This document shows positions 1-10,791 of a DNA stretch of 64,000 nt, in pieces. Both the position numbers and the translations under genes were made by a program. Where the stretch lies: contig CDMY01000412.1 of NCBI GenBank assembly GCA_001179505.1, forward strand, positions 20,036 to 84,035. The letters run 5' to 3'. The number at the start of each line of letters is the position of its first letter. Position 1 is the first letter of the stretch. Below the pieces are notes generated by a model, which was given only the letters and a program-made list of their open reading frames with translations, was not told the origin of the DNA and ran no database searches. This DNA is from Vitrella brassicaformis. Taxonomy: Eukaryota > Sar > Vitrellaceae.

Positions 1-2064
1 TCGCTGACCGAGCATCTTCATGCGGCGTGCAATTGTAGAGGTAAACCTGATCTCGCCGCCCATCTCCGTCACCACCAGGTGGAACTCGGGGTTGTGCAGC
101 TGGTTGGATCGGTGGCACCGGCCGAACTGCTGCACCGCCTGATATAGGTGACAACAGACAGACAGACAGAGCAGCCCCGGAGACACACACAGACAAAGAG
201 AGAGAGGCAGTGGGTTGGGTTAAAGTGCTGCTCCTTCTGACCTTGTCGGCGGACCAGGGAAGCTCCAACGTGTACTGGCCAACGAAGAGACAAACAGAGA
301 TGTGTGCACTGTCTATACGGAGGCCATTTCGTTGCGTGGCTGCATACCATGACTCGAGGCCGTCTGTTGCCGGCTCGTCTGTCGGCGTGCAGTGAGATCC
401 CCGCACTCGCCGCCTCTGTGATGATCGCGATGCGCTTCTCGCCGTCCTGGAACAACTGCCGCTCCCTGACAGCCACATCCATCCATCCATCCATCTCTGT
501 GTTTTGTGGCTGTGTGGGTGGATGTGGCTGCCTTGGCCGATCAACCGACCTGTTGTTGATGGACTCGCCCTGCCTGCTCGACTGGCCGCGGCTGTATTTC
601 CCCCTGTCGACATACTCACGACGACCGGTGCTTGGGTTGACCTCGTAACGCTTCGAACGACCTGGACGAAGAGATGAACAGAGGAAATGACTGGCTGGAG
701 GATTTATGGGTTTATCCGTCTTCTAGTGCACTGACCGGTCAGCTCAGCCACATGGCCGGGCCCGCCAAACTCCTGAAGAATGGCGTCCAGAGGGTTGGGG
801 CTGCACGAACGAACAATCGGGCAATGGAGTAGGGTGTGTGGGTGTGGGTGTGCGTGTGTCGGTCGGTGGCTTACGGCATGTCAATGTTGGCCAGTCGCTC
901 CTCTGCAGGACGATGGATGCATGGACAGGCAGAGACACATGGGTATGCGCGTGTGTGTGTTGCCTGCCTCCCGCCCTGTCCCCCCTCTCCTTACTGATGG
1001 CCTGTTTGCGAGCGTCGTAGTCGCCCACCTCGTAGCCGCGCACGTCCTTGGTCTTCACCCACTGCACCCATCCATCCATCCATCCATCCATCTATCCACG
1101 CACACAAAGCAGCAGAGATCAGAGGGCCCTTACCTTGTCGAGAAAGTGCTCGAGTATGAGATGGAGGCCAGCGGTGTTCATGGCCTCCTGGTCTTCATCG
1201 TTGTCCGCATCATCACGACGGGCCTCTTGCTGGTCGGCCTTCTCTCGGTGCCGGGCCTCGCCTGTCGACCACCTGTACACACACAGAGGGGTGGGGTGTG
1301 TGTTGCGGGCTGTGTCGTGTGTGGTGTTGATATATTGTGTACATAGAGAAGATGACGGCCTTTCCATGGGCGAGGTCCTGAAGGAGTGGCACAAGGGACA
1401 CCATGGTGTCCTCGGCTCGGCTAGCCCCCCATCCCCTCCCCGTACCTTCCTAGCCTTGCGCACTGCAGTGGGTATTTTCGTGGCGACAAGCAGGATGCGG
1501 AAGAACCGCTGTGCACTGGCCCAGAACTGCATCGTCGCCACCCTGTGTGATGCATTCGATGAAGGCGCACACATGAACGAAGCCATGCGCAGAGAGAGAG
1601 CCCTGTCGTGCGGCTGTGTGTGTGTCTGTATGTGTGTCTGGCCGGCCAGCCGGCCGGCTAGTTTGCCCCACTTACATCCGCTCATCGTTGTGGATTGTGT
1701 ACTTGCAGTCCGGGCTGGAGCAAACCGCACTGTAGACGAACACAAAGACGGAGAGCGGGTGGCACCGCCTCCACGCCCGCACATTGCCAATCTCTACCTA
1801 CCATTCGGGTGTGTTTCCGTCGTGCCAGTGGACATGTGGGTCTTCCTTGGTCTCGTTGAAGAGGGCGAACACGTCCTGCCACACCACCACTGCCGTCGAG
1901 TAAAGGTTGGTCGCGTCGTTCTTGAGGCCGATCTGTAGAAAGGCACACCAAGCCACCACACACCCTGGTACACATCCATCCATCCATCCGCCCATCCAAA
2001 CAGCACCTTGACGACTTCGAACTTGCAGCCCTGGTAGCTGAGGGTTCTGGACGAGAACTGTACA

Positions 2065-2100
<36 letters not shown>

Positions 2101-5095
2101 CATAGACACAAGGAGGAAAGAGATGCGTCGAAACGTCATGTGTGTCATATGTGTGTCGGTTCGTGTCTGTCTTTATCTGCCTTTCTTTCTGCGTGTGCTT
2201 ACGAGTCCCTGCGACTTGATATTTATCGTCAGGCACTCCATCCCGGACACGGCGTTGTAGTTGATCCGCTGATGCAGCTGTGGGAAGCTTGCAAACGGAG
2301 TGCCCGGACCTACACACACATCAACACATCAACAACCACACACATGGCATGGCAGCCACCCATTGCATTGCACCTGGGCGCACTCCACCCTCCCACTCAC
2401 TCAGTCACTGACTCACCCCAAAGGCCCAAGCGCGACATGTAGCCGAGATTGCGCAGCTCTGATGCGGCGGTCGCTGAGGCGTAGATGACATGCGCCTTGG
2501 GACAGAACTCCTGCTCACACGTGACAACAAACACGCCAGGAAGGATGGATGTGTGGATGTGTGGATGGATGGATGGATCCATGAGCTCATCGGTGTGTGT
2601 GTGACGTGCCTGGAGTTTGGCCACGAGCAGGCCTGTGAGGGATGCGCCCTTGGGCGTCATGTTCTGGCTGTCGAACTCGGTGCCCTTGCCCGTCAACTCT
2701 GGTGCCAGATTCTTGGCCTGCACACCCGTGGCGACTGTCTACGTGGATATTGGTCTGGACGTGGCGACCTTGTGCGATTCGTCGAGTACGATGGCGCCCT
2801 GAGCGTCCTTGCCGCCCAGCCACTCGACAATGGCCGCGAACCGGCACAATCTACACACACCACACCACACCACACACCAAACAGAGAGGATCGTGGATGG
2901 GGGTGTGGGTGTGGGTGTGGGAAGAGGCGGGTACTTGGGATCATTGAGTATGTCGTGGTCGCCCTTCTTGAGCCGGGCTGACAGGTCCTCTGCCTGGCTC
3001 TTGGTGTTGTGCTTAACGAAGTACATGTAGCTGCAGAAGAGAATGCCGTTGCCTGAGGGCATCAAGGAAGCGCACACGCATCCAACACAAACAACACCCA
3101 TATATGTGTATGTCTGTGTGGATGGATTGATGTGTCTGTGTATGTGTGGCATAGCGGGTGGATACATGAGGGTCCGAGTTTGTCTTGGAGTTTGAGTTTG
3201 TTTTCGCGGTTGCTCATGAAGGAGTCGAACACCGGCATGCCCTTGATGTTGGCCAGCGGAATACTCAGACGCAGATCATCTGAACAATACAGCACAGCAC
3301 AGCACAGCACAACACACAAAGGCGTATACTAGTGGGTGTATGCAGCATGGATCGTGCGTGTCTGTGTCCGTGTGTACCTATGTCTCTCTTTGAGTCCATT
3401 TCGAGGTCGGGCGAGACACTGAACCAGATGTGCCGCTGGTTCTTGGTCAGCCGCTTGTGGTTGTGCACGTGCCCAATGAACGCCGCCATGGTCCGCCCCT
3501 GCTCCCAACCAACCAACCAACCAACGCACCAGTGCACCACTCATCAATGAATGACTTGCATACGGCCACAGGCGGATGCGCGTGCTGGTGTGTGGTGTGG
3601 TTCTGACCTTGCCGCTGCCGGTTCCGTCACCGAGGCAGAAACCACCCCGGTGCCCAGAGTCCAACAACTGACAACGGGCATTCGGATGTGGGCGTGTTGG
3701 GGCTGGGGGTGGGGAGGGGGTGTGTGTGTGTGTGTGTACCTTGCTTGAGCGTCGGCACGTGGATGATCGACTCCATCTGAACGCTCGACAACAGGCCATG
3801 ATCCACTACCCATCTGCAGGACAGACAGACAGACAGGCAGCAAGGCAGACGGAAAGGGCGGGAGGAATGAATGATGTGTAGACACGTGTGTGCACGTCAC
3901 GAGCAATTAATTACTTGGGCATGTGTACGATGTCCGTCTGGCGGAGCGGAGGCAACTTGACCGCATGCAGAGTGGCCGACTGATATGCGCATATGGAGGC
4001 ATAGATGACGGGCGGCTGCTGGATGGTTATCTATCTATCTCGGCTCACCTCCGCCAGGACCGCAGGATGCTCATGACCGAAGTTGAACAGCGACGATCGA
4101 CGCACGGCCTTCATGACCTCCTCGCCCCCACCAGCACCTCCACCCCCAGCACCATCCTGACACACACGCACCACACATCCCTCTCATTACAACAGCCGCC
4201 CACGAATTGAAGGAAATGTGTGAATTGCTTACCGATCTATCGTCGTATGGGTCGGTATGGTGCTGCTCGAGGTCGTATGGGCACAGTGGTCTGTTCTTGG
4301 CCTCGCTCCAGTCCTTGGGCAGATGCCTCAGCGGGTGGTCACCTCCTGCACACACCACACGGCGAGAAGCCGAAGTGTATGCGTCTTTGTGTGGCCACCA
4401 TGGTCCGTCTGCATACCTTTGTTTGCATTTGCCTTCTGGCGGTGCTGTCCGATGTCATCGTCGTCATCGCCGCTGCGCAGATGACAACGAGGTGCCCCGC
4501 CCCTCCTCTCCCCCACCTGTGCAGGTGTCTGTGTTGCTTACTTGTCCGTCAGGTCCCAAATGGAGCCGCCACCCATCCCACCCCGCCCCCCGCCACCATC
4601 AGCACGGCTACGCCCACCCGCAGCAGCGGCAGCGGCAGCGGCAGCGGCAGGGGCAGCGGCAGCAGGCCGCTTGCCGCCCTCAAACACGTCACTGGACGCA
4701 ATTTGACAGCACAATACATACGTGTACTGGTGGGGGTGGAGACCATCAAACAAACCACCATGTCATATGTATGCTGTCCACCATACTTACTCATCATCGA
4801 AGGGCCAGTCATCATCGTTGTCCTCCTCTTTCTTCACCTCCGGGCCGCCCTTCCCCTCCACCTCCCCATCGAAAAACAGCGCCACGTCGTCATCGGAGTC
4901 GAAGAGCTTGTCAGCCGCTGCTGCAGCTGCTACAGGAGCTACAGCCGGTGCACTCTGCTGCTGCTGCCGCTGCTGCTGCTGTTTGTGGGTGTTCTTGGTT
5001 CGTTTGGTGGACGGCGCGTTTTTGACGAGGATGATCTGGCAATCGTCCGACTCGTCGCCTTCATCACTATCAGCCGGGCGCTTTCGCTCATTCAT
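1..5095 (-). CDS. Strawberry-notch (SBNO) family helicase, 3' end beyond window
   Basis: The Strawberry-notch family comprises nuclear SF2-type DExH helicase-like transcriptional co-regulators. The span covers many exons. The first exon (4791-5095, donor GTAAGT) starts with [18 protein letters not shown] and is acidic with a poly-Gln stretch; the next is Ala/Gly-rich. The core follows: a Walker A ([15 protein letters not shown]) near 3480-3640, then [15 protein letters not shown], the SBNO-specific segment that follows Walker A in the animal proteins. A DExH-like box (VLDESHKVA) lies near 2780, and [18 protein letters not shown] (motif III region) near 2460. At the left edge [10 protein letters not shown] (motif VI) and [20 protein letters not shown] match the SBNO consensus closely. 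The order of motifs and the family-specific segments make the call firm. The C-terminal part lies beyond base 1, so the gene is incomplete here. The start Met is the first in the acidic exon; an upstream exon cannot be excluded. Confidence 0.88.
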
Positions 5096-6205
5096 GGTGT
5101 GGCGGACACGAAAGGACGGGAATGGCCGCCGCCAGAAAATTCACATGTGGTGGGAGGTCCCGCTGGGGGGAGCAGCTGCGCGCAGCAAAGAGGTGTGCAC
5201 ACAGGCAGCCAGTCGGCCAAGACCACTGCGGGACGTGACACTGAGCGAGATGATTTGCGGAATGTCCCATTTAACCGATGAAATTTTGTGCGTTTTTCCC
5301 GGTGACCTTCATTCATTGTGAGCCGTCGCAATGACCTGCATGTGGTCCAGCGTGCCTCACTGATCACTGTAAAGCAAATTTTACCTCCAAACACCCACAA
5401 ACAGCCGAGATCGGGGCCGCCAAAGTGGGGTCAAGCAAGCAAACGAGAAGCAGCGAAGCAAACAAGCTGCGGAGCACCATGAATGGCTTGCCTTTGAGCC
5501 CACAGTAGCATTTGCAGTGAAAGAGCGACTCCGCCATGCGAGTCAGGTGGCCTGCTGCGACGCCCTGGTGACTCAGACGGCCAAGCAGAAGGCGTGTGAA
5601 TTGCCTCGCTTAAATGGGACCTCGGTCATATGGGAAACTCGTTATATGGGACACCCTGGGCAGTGTCCCATTTAGCCGAGGCCCACTGTACTTTTTGCTT
5701 GGGCAAGGAGTACGAGCTGGAAGAGAGGAGAGGAGAGACAAACGGTCTCAGTAAAACCATCCATGGATAGCTAGCACGGCTGACCACGACCAGGACGGCT
5801 TGCCTGCCTGACCTGCACGTGAATAGAATAGTTACTCATCGACATCATGTATATGTACAGCCGCCCAGGGAGATGCGGGGCGGGGGGGAACGTGGGCGGG
5901 AGTGTGTGCTGTGTGCATTCATGTTCATGGTGTCTAAGGGACTCTCGAACTAAAAAGCGGAGACAAGTCAAGTTTTGAAGGGGTCAAGACCGACCGACCG
6001 ACCAGCCGGCCATCTATCTATGTCGGTCGAAAGGCTCAATCAATCAGTGAGCGCATTGACTGATTGCTATACAGTCCAAGCATGTCGGTCACGTCACGCA
6101 CACAGACGGACAGACGCAGCGTTGCTGCTCACAGCCAACACCATCCCAGTACCACTAGCTTGTTAGTACAAATCAGATCACCCACCCAAGCCATCCCTCG
6201 ATCCC
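5096..6205. other. Intergenic region between two minus-strand genes
   Basis: About 1.1 kb upstream of the SBNO start and downstream of the small plastid-type gene. No credible coding exon was seen. It holds a transposon-end-like repeat at 5603-5690, a related motif (TGTCCCATTTAACCGA) near 5265-5280, and short simple repeats such as GACCGACCGACC near 5990. Confidence 0.6.
5603..5690. repeat. DNA transposon terminal repeat-like sequence (pogo/Tc1-mariner style)
   Basis: Four copies of a roughly 16-base unit resembling CTCGGTTAAATGGGAC are packed here. Three are in one orientation (5604-5660) and one is inverted (5663-5682), so the outer units form an imperfect inverted repeat. The block ends at 5681-5690 in GCCCACTGTA, that is TACAGTGGGC read from the other strand. 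A TA next to CAGTG, with tandem sub-terminal units, is characteristic of pogo/Tigger-type termini. No transposase and no matching far end are visible, so this is a solo end or a miniature relic. A single unit also occurs near 5265-5280. Confidence 0.5.
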
Positions 6206-6934
6206 TCATTGTGACGGTTCGAAGGACTTCATGCTCTCGACGTTGAAAATGTAGTCGCTGTAGTGCGTCTTGGCGAACCATGCCATGTCCCGCTCCTGAA
6301 TGATGTTCATGATGCGCTTCTTGTCCTTCTCGCGCTTCTTCTCCTGGTTGGGGATCCGCTCAGCCTTGCGCTTCAACTCGTCCATCACGCCGCACTCACG
6401 CAGCTCGTACATGTACAGCTGCGTCCACCGGTCCACACTATAGCAAACAGCAAACAGACACACAGACACACAGATGTGAGTCACTTCATATATATATATA
6501 TCTCTCTCTGCGTCCCTGTGTGTGCCGCGCCGCCCAGTGCTGTGCAGCTATGTGTGTGTGGCTGTGCTTACTCGACTTGTCCACTTTGGAACTCTGCGTC
6601 GAGTTCGGCGAGCGCCTGGTCGAAGTCCCAGTCGTCGGCATCCTCATCGCAGTCCAAAAAACTGACCTCCACGATGTTGAGCGGCGACGGTCCCCGTGCT
6701 GGCGCCCTTGACGCACCTGCAACCCCCCGCCCACACATCCACCACACCCACAGGCAACACAGGCATAAGTTGATCTGGCCTGGTGCAAATCTCTGCGTGT
6801 CGTCTGTGCGTACCTGGTGGGTATTTCCTGAGTCTAGAGAGCATGGTGGGTTGGGGGGCGACCAGCTGGAAGGCGCTGGATGAGCACAGCAGGCCCAGCA
6901 CAGATGCGGCGCGGAGGGAGAGGGAGATCAACAT
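6206..6934 (-). CDS. Small protein with bipartite plastid-type leader, function unknown
   Basis: Three exons join in frame to a protein of about 165 residues. Exon 1 (start ATG at 6932-6934) encodes a hydrophobic signal peptide, MLISLSLRAASVLGLLCSSS, followed by AFQLVAPQP. Phe right after the predicted signal cleavage site is the hallmark of leaders for complex red-derived plastids. Exon 2 (around 6572-6722) encodes an acidic segment with DCDEDADDWDFDQALAELD. Exon 3 (down to 6206) encodes WTQLYMYELRECGVMDELK, a Lys/Glu-rich helix and RDMAWFAKTHYSDYIF. Junction phases agree at both introns (donors GTACGC and GTAAGC). I do not recognise the mature domain. It lies head to head with the syntaxin gene, 211 bases apart. 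Plastid location is inferred from the leader only. Confidence 0.75.
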
Positions 6935-7033
6935 GTTCGTCGGCTGGATCTTCGACGCACTCCACTTCACAGACCACTGAGGGCTCTCTGTGCGTCCAAG
7001 GACGCTTCTTCGCGCGGCGGTCCTGGAAGCGCA

Positions 7034-7041
7034 AGCTCGCA
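7034..7041 (+). promoter_or_regulatory. AGCTCGCA octamer between divergent starts
   Basis: An exact AGCTCGCA lies in the 211-base gap between the plastid-type gene (minus) and the syntaxin gene (plus). Two degenerate relatives (AGAGCTTGCA and GTCTCGCAAA) follow within 30 bases. The same octamer recurs at other gene-start regions of this window. A promoter role is inference. Confidence 0.4.
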
Positions 7042-7145
7042 AAAGAGCTTGCAATCGTCTCGCAAACCCCTCTCTTTCTCTCTCGACAGCAATGCATCGT
7101 TTGTAACGGCGAGTTTGTTTGTTTGTTAGTTAGTTGTCAAGAGAG

Positions 7146-9547
7146 ATGGTGTGTGGTCCGACGCGCAACATCACGTCCATCTACATCAAGTACCGTTCGG
7201 ACCACAAGAACAAAAAGAACCGATTCGGCATCAGCCTGCTCGGCGGAGGCAGCCCCAGCCATGCAGAAGCCGGTCAGGGAGAACAAGACGCACACACACA
7301 CACACACACACGCCTGCCGTGCGGATCTCTCGTGTGTGTGTGCGTGCGCAGGGCAGCAGCGCCTTCTTGCGTCGACCTCTGGTAAGCCGCAAGGCAGGCA
7401 GGCAGGCAGGCAGGCAGCTGGGCCGCGGGAGATCAGATCTTATCAGACAGCTAGCTGTCCTGGCCCTGTACGGACGCTGTGTGTGTGTGTGTCTTGTGTG
7501 TGTGTGTCTTATGTGTGTGCGGCGATGGCCCCTCCCCGTGTAGAGGAGGACATCCAGGAGGTGGAGATGACGCAACTGCCGCCCGTCTGGGTGAGCAACC
7601 AGCCCATCAACACAACACCCCACCGTACGGGAGGGCTGGGCGACGGACTGTCTGTCTGTTGTGCTCAGGTTGATCTGATAGAGGACGCGCAGGACGACAT
7701 ACAAAAGATCAAAGACAAAAGTGAGTCAGTCAGTCAGTGAGGGAGTGAAGGAGTGAGGGAGAAGATCCATGGGAGGGATGCGATGCGTGAGGCATTCATT
7801 CCTTGTTTGGTGCCTGCGGTGTGTGCGGTGTGTTGTGTCGGTGGCTGCAGTTGCGACGCTTCAGCAGAAGCAGCAGCGACGCCTGCTTAAGGTGCGCAGC
7901 GCATAGAACACAACACCCCCGCACCAGCACTCACTGGAGGGAAAAGCAAAGGCGTGTGTGTGATTGTGAAGGTGTTTGGCGAGGAGGGTTCCAACACGTC
8001 GCTCGAGTCCGAAATCGACAACCTCTCACACGTCATCACAGCGGTCAGGGAGACAGGGAGGGAGGGACGGAGCGAGGGACCTTTGCCATCTGTTTGTGGT
8101 CTCTCTGCATGTGTCATGTGTGTGTGTGTGTGTGTCGTGTTTGTTTGTGTGTGCCTACCGTGCAGTTGTTTCGTCAGTGTGAGGGTCGTATCCACCAGAT
8201 CCAGACCAGGGGCACCGAGATGGGCGTCACCAACAAGGAATACGCACTCAGGCAGAACGCACAGGTCAGTCAATCAATAGGCACATGCCTGCACGCCTGC
8301 CTGCGATATGTTGTGGGCACACAGCCATTGCAATCAGTACATTCAGCAGCTTGTGTGAATGGAATGTTTGGTTGCCTGTGTGTGTTGGTTGGTTGGTTGG
8401 TTGGTTGCTTCATTCATTTACTTCAGCGCAGTGTGGCCAATCAGCTGCAGAAGCTGTCTCAGGACTTTAGGAAGCAGCAGAAAAACTACCTGCAGGGTAC
8501 GCACACACACACACACACACACACACGGACGAGACCACACCCGACCCGACACCCACCCTCTCTGTCTGTGTGTGGTGTGGACGGATGGTAGAGTTGAAGA
8601 AGCGTCAGTCCGGCGGCCGCGAGATATTCGAGAGCGCATCCGAGTCGACCACTGATGACTTCGTACGCTAAACCACACACACACACACACAGTGTCCGTG
8701 CCACGCGCTCTTACGATGGCTGGCTGGCTGGATGGATTGGTGTGTGGCCACCGCAGGGTTTCAGTGAGAGTCAGGTGAACGAGCTCGAGACCATCGAAAC
8801 GGACGTCAACGCACGCAACCAGGTGGGGTGGGCGGCTCGCTGGGTGGGGGCTGCACAGACAGACGATGCACAGCAAGATGAATCCGTTGCTCATCAGTCG
8901 TATGGCCTCCCTGTGTGTGCGTGTCATCATGTGTCTGTGTGTGTGTGTGTGTGTGTCAGGAGATCGCGCACATCGCGCAGTCGGTGGCTGATTTGCACAA
9001 CATCTTCAAAGAACTCGCCGTCCTCGTCATCGACCAGGTGGGCTGGGCATGGATGCCATCCATCCCGTCCCATCCCCCCCCCACACACACATACAGCCAC
9101 ACGTGTGTCTTTGTCTGTCTGTTTGTTTGCCCTCGTCGATCGTCTGTCTGTTTCGTCTGTTTCGTCTGGTCAGGGCACGATGCTTGATCGCATTGACTAC
9201 AACGTGGAGCAGGTCGAACAAAGGGAGGCACACACCGAACCCAACGTGACCACGTCCTCTGTGTGTGTGTGGGTGTGGTGTGTGCGTTTGTTTGCTGCCA
9301 ACAGGTGGTGATGCAGACTGAGGAGGCCAATGTGCACATCGCCAAGGCCGAGAAGCTGCAGAAGAGCGGCCGGGCAATGAAGTGCATACTCGCCCTTGTC
9401 ATCGCCATCTTCGTCATGGTAATAAACGACGACACACTCACGACTGAGGACATATTGTCCACTGTGTGTGTGTGTGTGTGCGTGCAGCTGGGTTTATTGA
9501 TCTTGAAGCACACCGGCCACAGGAGGCTGCAGATGGCCGACGACTAG
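7146..9547 (+). CDS. Qa-SNARE, syntaxin-16/Tlg2 type
   Basis: Syntaxin-16/Tlg2 (plant SYP4) acts in endosome-to-trans-Golgi fusion. The start MVCGPTRNITSIYIKYRSDH resembles the N-terminal peptide of syntaxin-16, which binds the Sec1/Munc18 protein Vps45. It is followed by helices typical of the regulatory domain. The SNARE motif runs through ETIETDVNARNQ, EIAHIAQSVADLHNIFKEL and AVLVIDQGTMLDRIDYNVEQ. The zero-layer Gln is in the DQG step, and GTMLDRIDYNVEQ is nearly identical to the family signature. The C-terminus is one membrane helix (CILALVIAIFVMLGLLILKH) and a short tail ending MADD. There are about twelve small exons; one intron falls exactly after the zero-layer Gln codon. The ATG at 7146 gives the family-like N-terminus. 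Introns contain (AC)n near donors and (TG)n near acceptors. Confidence 0.9.
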
Positions 9548-10791
9548 ACAGACACACAAATGCATGGATGGGCGCGTGCGTCCGTGTAGATTGCTGCGTG
9601 AGGAAATGAGTGAATGGCCTGTTGGCATGTTAGTATGTTGATTGACTGAAAAAGCCACACGCACAAATCAGTAGTCTTTGTCTTGCATCTCAAATTTGCC
9701 GATATAGATCGACCTCACGCACACAACGCACCACACTGCATAACACAGCACAACACACAAATCCTTCCTTGTTTGCCTGCTTGCCTGGCTGCCTGGTACA
9801 CTCACACAAGACTTGACGCACCCACCGGCCGGCCACACAAGAGAGGGATACAGACGTACGCTTCAGTCAGTATGTGTGTAAGTAAGGATGTGGCTCTTTA
9901 TGGATACAAACAGAGCAAGGCACACACGCACACACGAGTGAGTGAATGCACTGTTTGCCTGCAGCAGGGCAGTGGAAAAAAAGACGAGGCCCAGCACCAC
10001 AACACACACAACAGCACAGCACAGCACGCCTGCCTGTGCGTGCGTGTGCACGGGCCACGTTCATCAATCATGGAGAATGCGCAAGGTCATCCTTCCATCT
10101 GGACATCCCATGAATCGCGTCGCATGCTCGAAGTAAGAGTCCCGCGTAAAGCTGTGTACGGCCGGCGCACAGGCCCAGGCCGCCCAGCGAAAAAGGGGGA
10201 CACACCACCACCCACCGACACAACACGCACGTACGGCGCACGAGTGAACACAGACAGCATGAGGACGACACACAGACAGACAATCAGACAGACAGAGAGA
10301 CGGTGGTAGAGAGAATAGAAGAAGGTGTGATAGCTGCCTGGACGGCTGAATGGGTGGACGAATGGATGGATGGATGGCAGGGGAGAAAACACCGGATGAC
10401 AGAGAGAGAGCGTGTCTGTTTGTCTGTCTGGATGGATGTGATGGGGGGTGGAGATGGGGAGGGGGTGGGGTGGGGCGGTGCCTCTCTTCATTGCACTGCA
10501 CTGAATGCATTGCCTGCATGCCATGCATCGACCAGTTCAAGCCTGCCTGCCTGGGTGTCAGTCAATCTGTCCCTCCCTCCCTCCAAAAGCCATCAAAACA
10601 CGACAAAACTCAATCCATCAACACACGGACAAGAGACAGCAGACAGACGGACAGACAGACGGACAGGAAAGAGTGAGAAGTACGAGAGGAGACGAGACGA
10701 CACGGCACACAGCAGCCAGACCACACACAGATTGCCAACCAGCCAGCCAGCCAGCCAGGCGACTGCGCTCCCCCTGTCCTTCTTTCTTCCT
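9548..10791. other. Intergenic region between convergent genes
   Basis: About 1.2 kb between the stops of the syntaxin and Atg11-like genes. It is rich in CACA, GACAGACA, GGATGGAT and CCAGCCAGC simple repeats. Open frames here have low-complexity compositions and no recognisable domain. I see no gene. Confidence 0.6.

Noticed and set aside
4220-5281. 353-codon plus-strand open frame opposite the SBNO 5' exons
   Set aside because: It is the antisense shadow of the acidic/Gln/Ala-rich SBNO exons, which have good splice sites and family motifs on the minus strand.
9683-10310. 208-codon plus-strand open frame
   Set aside because: Its composition follows CACA/CAGA simple repeats and no domain is visible; it lies between two convergent gene ends.
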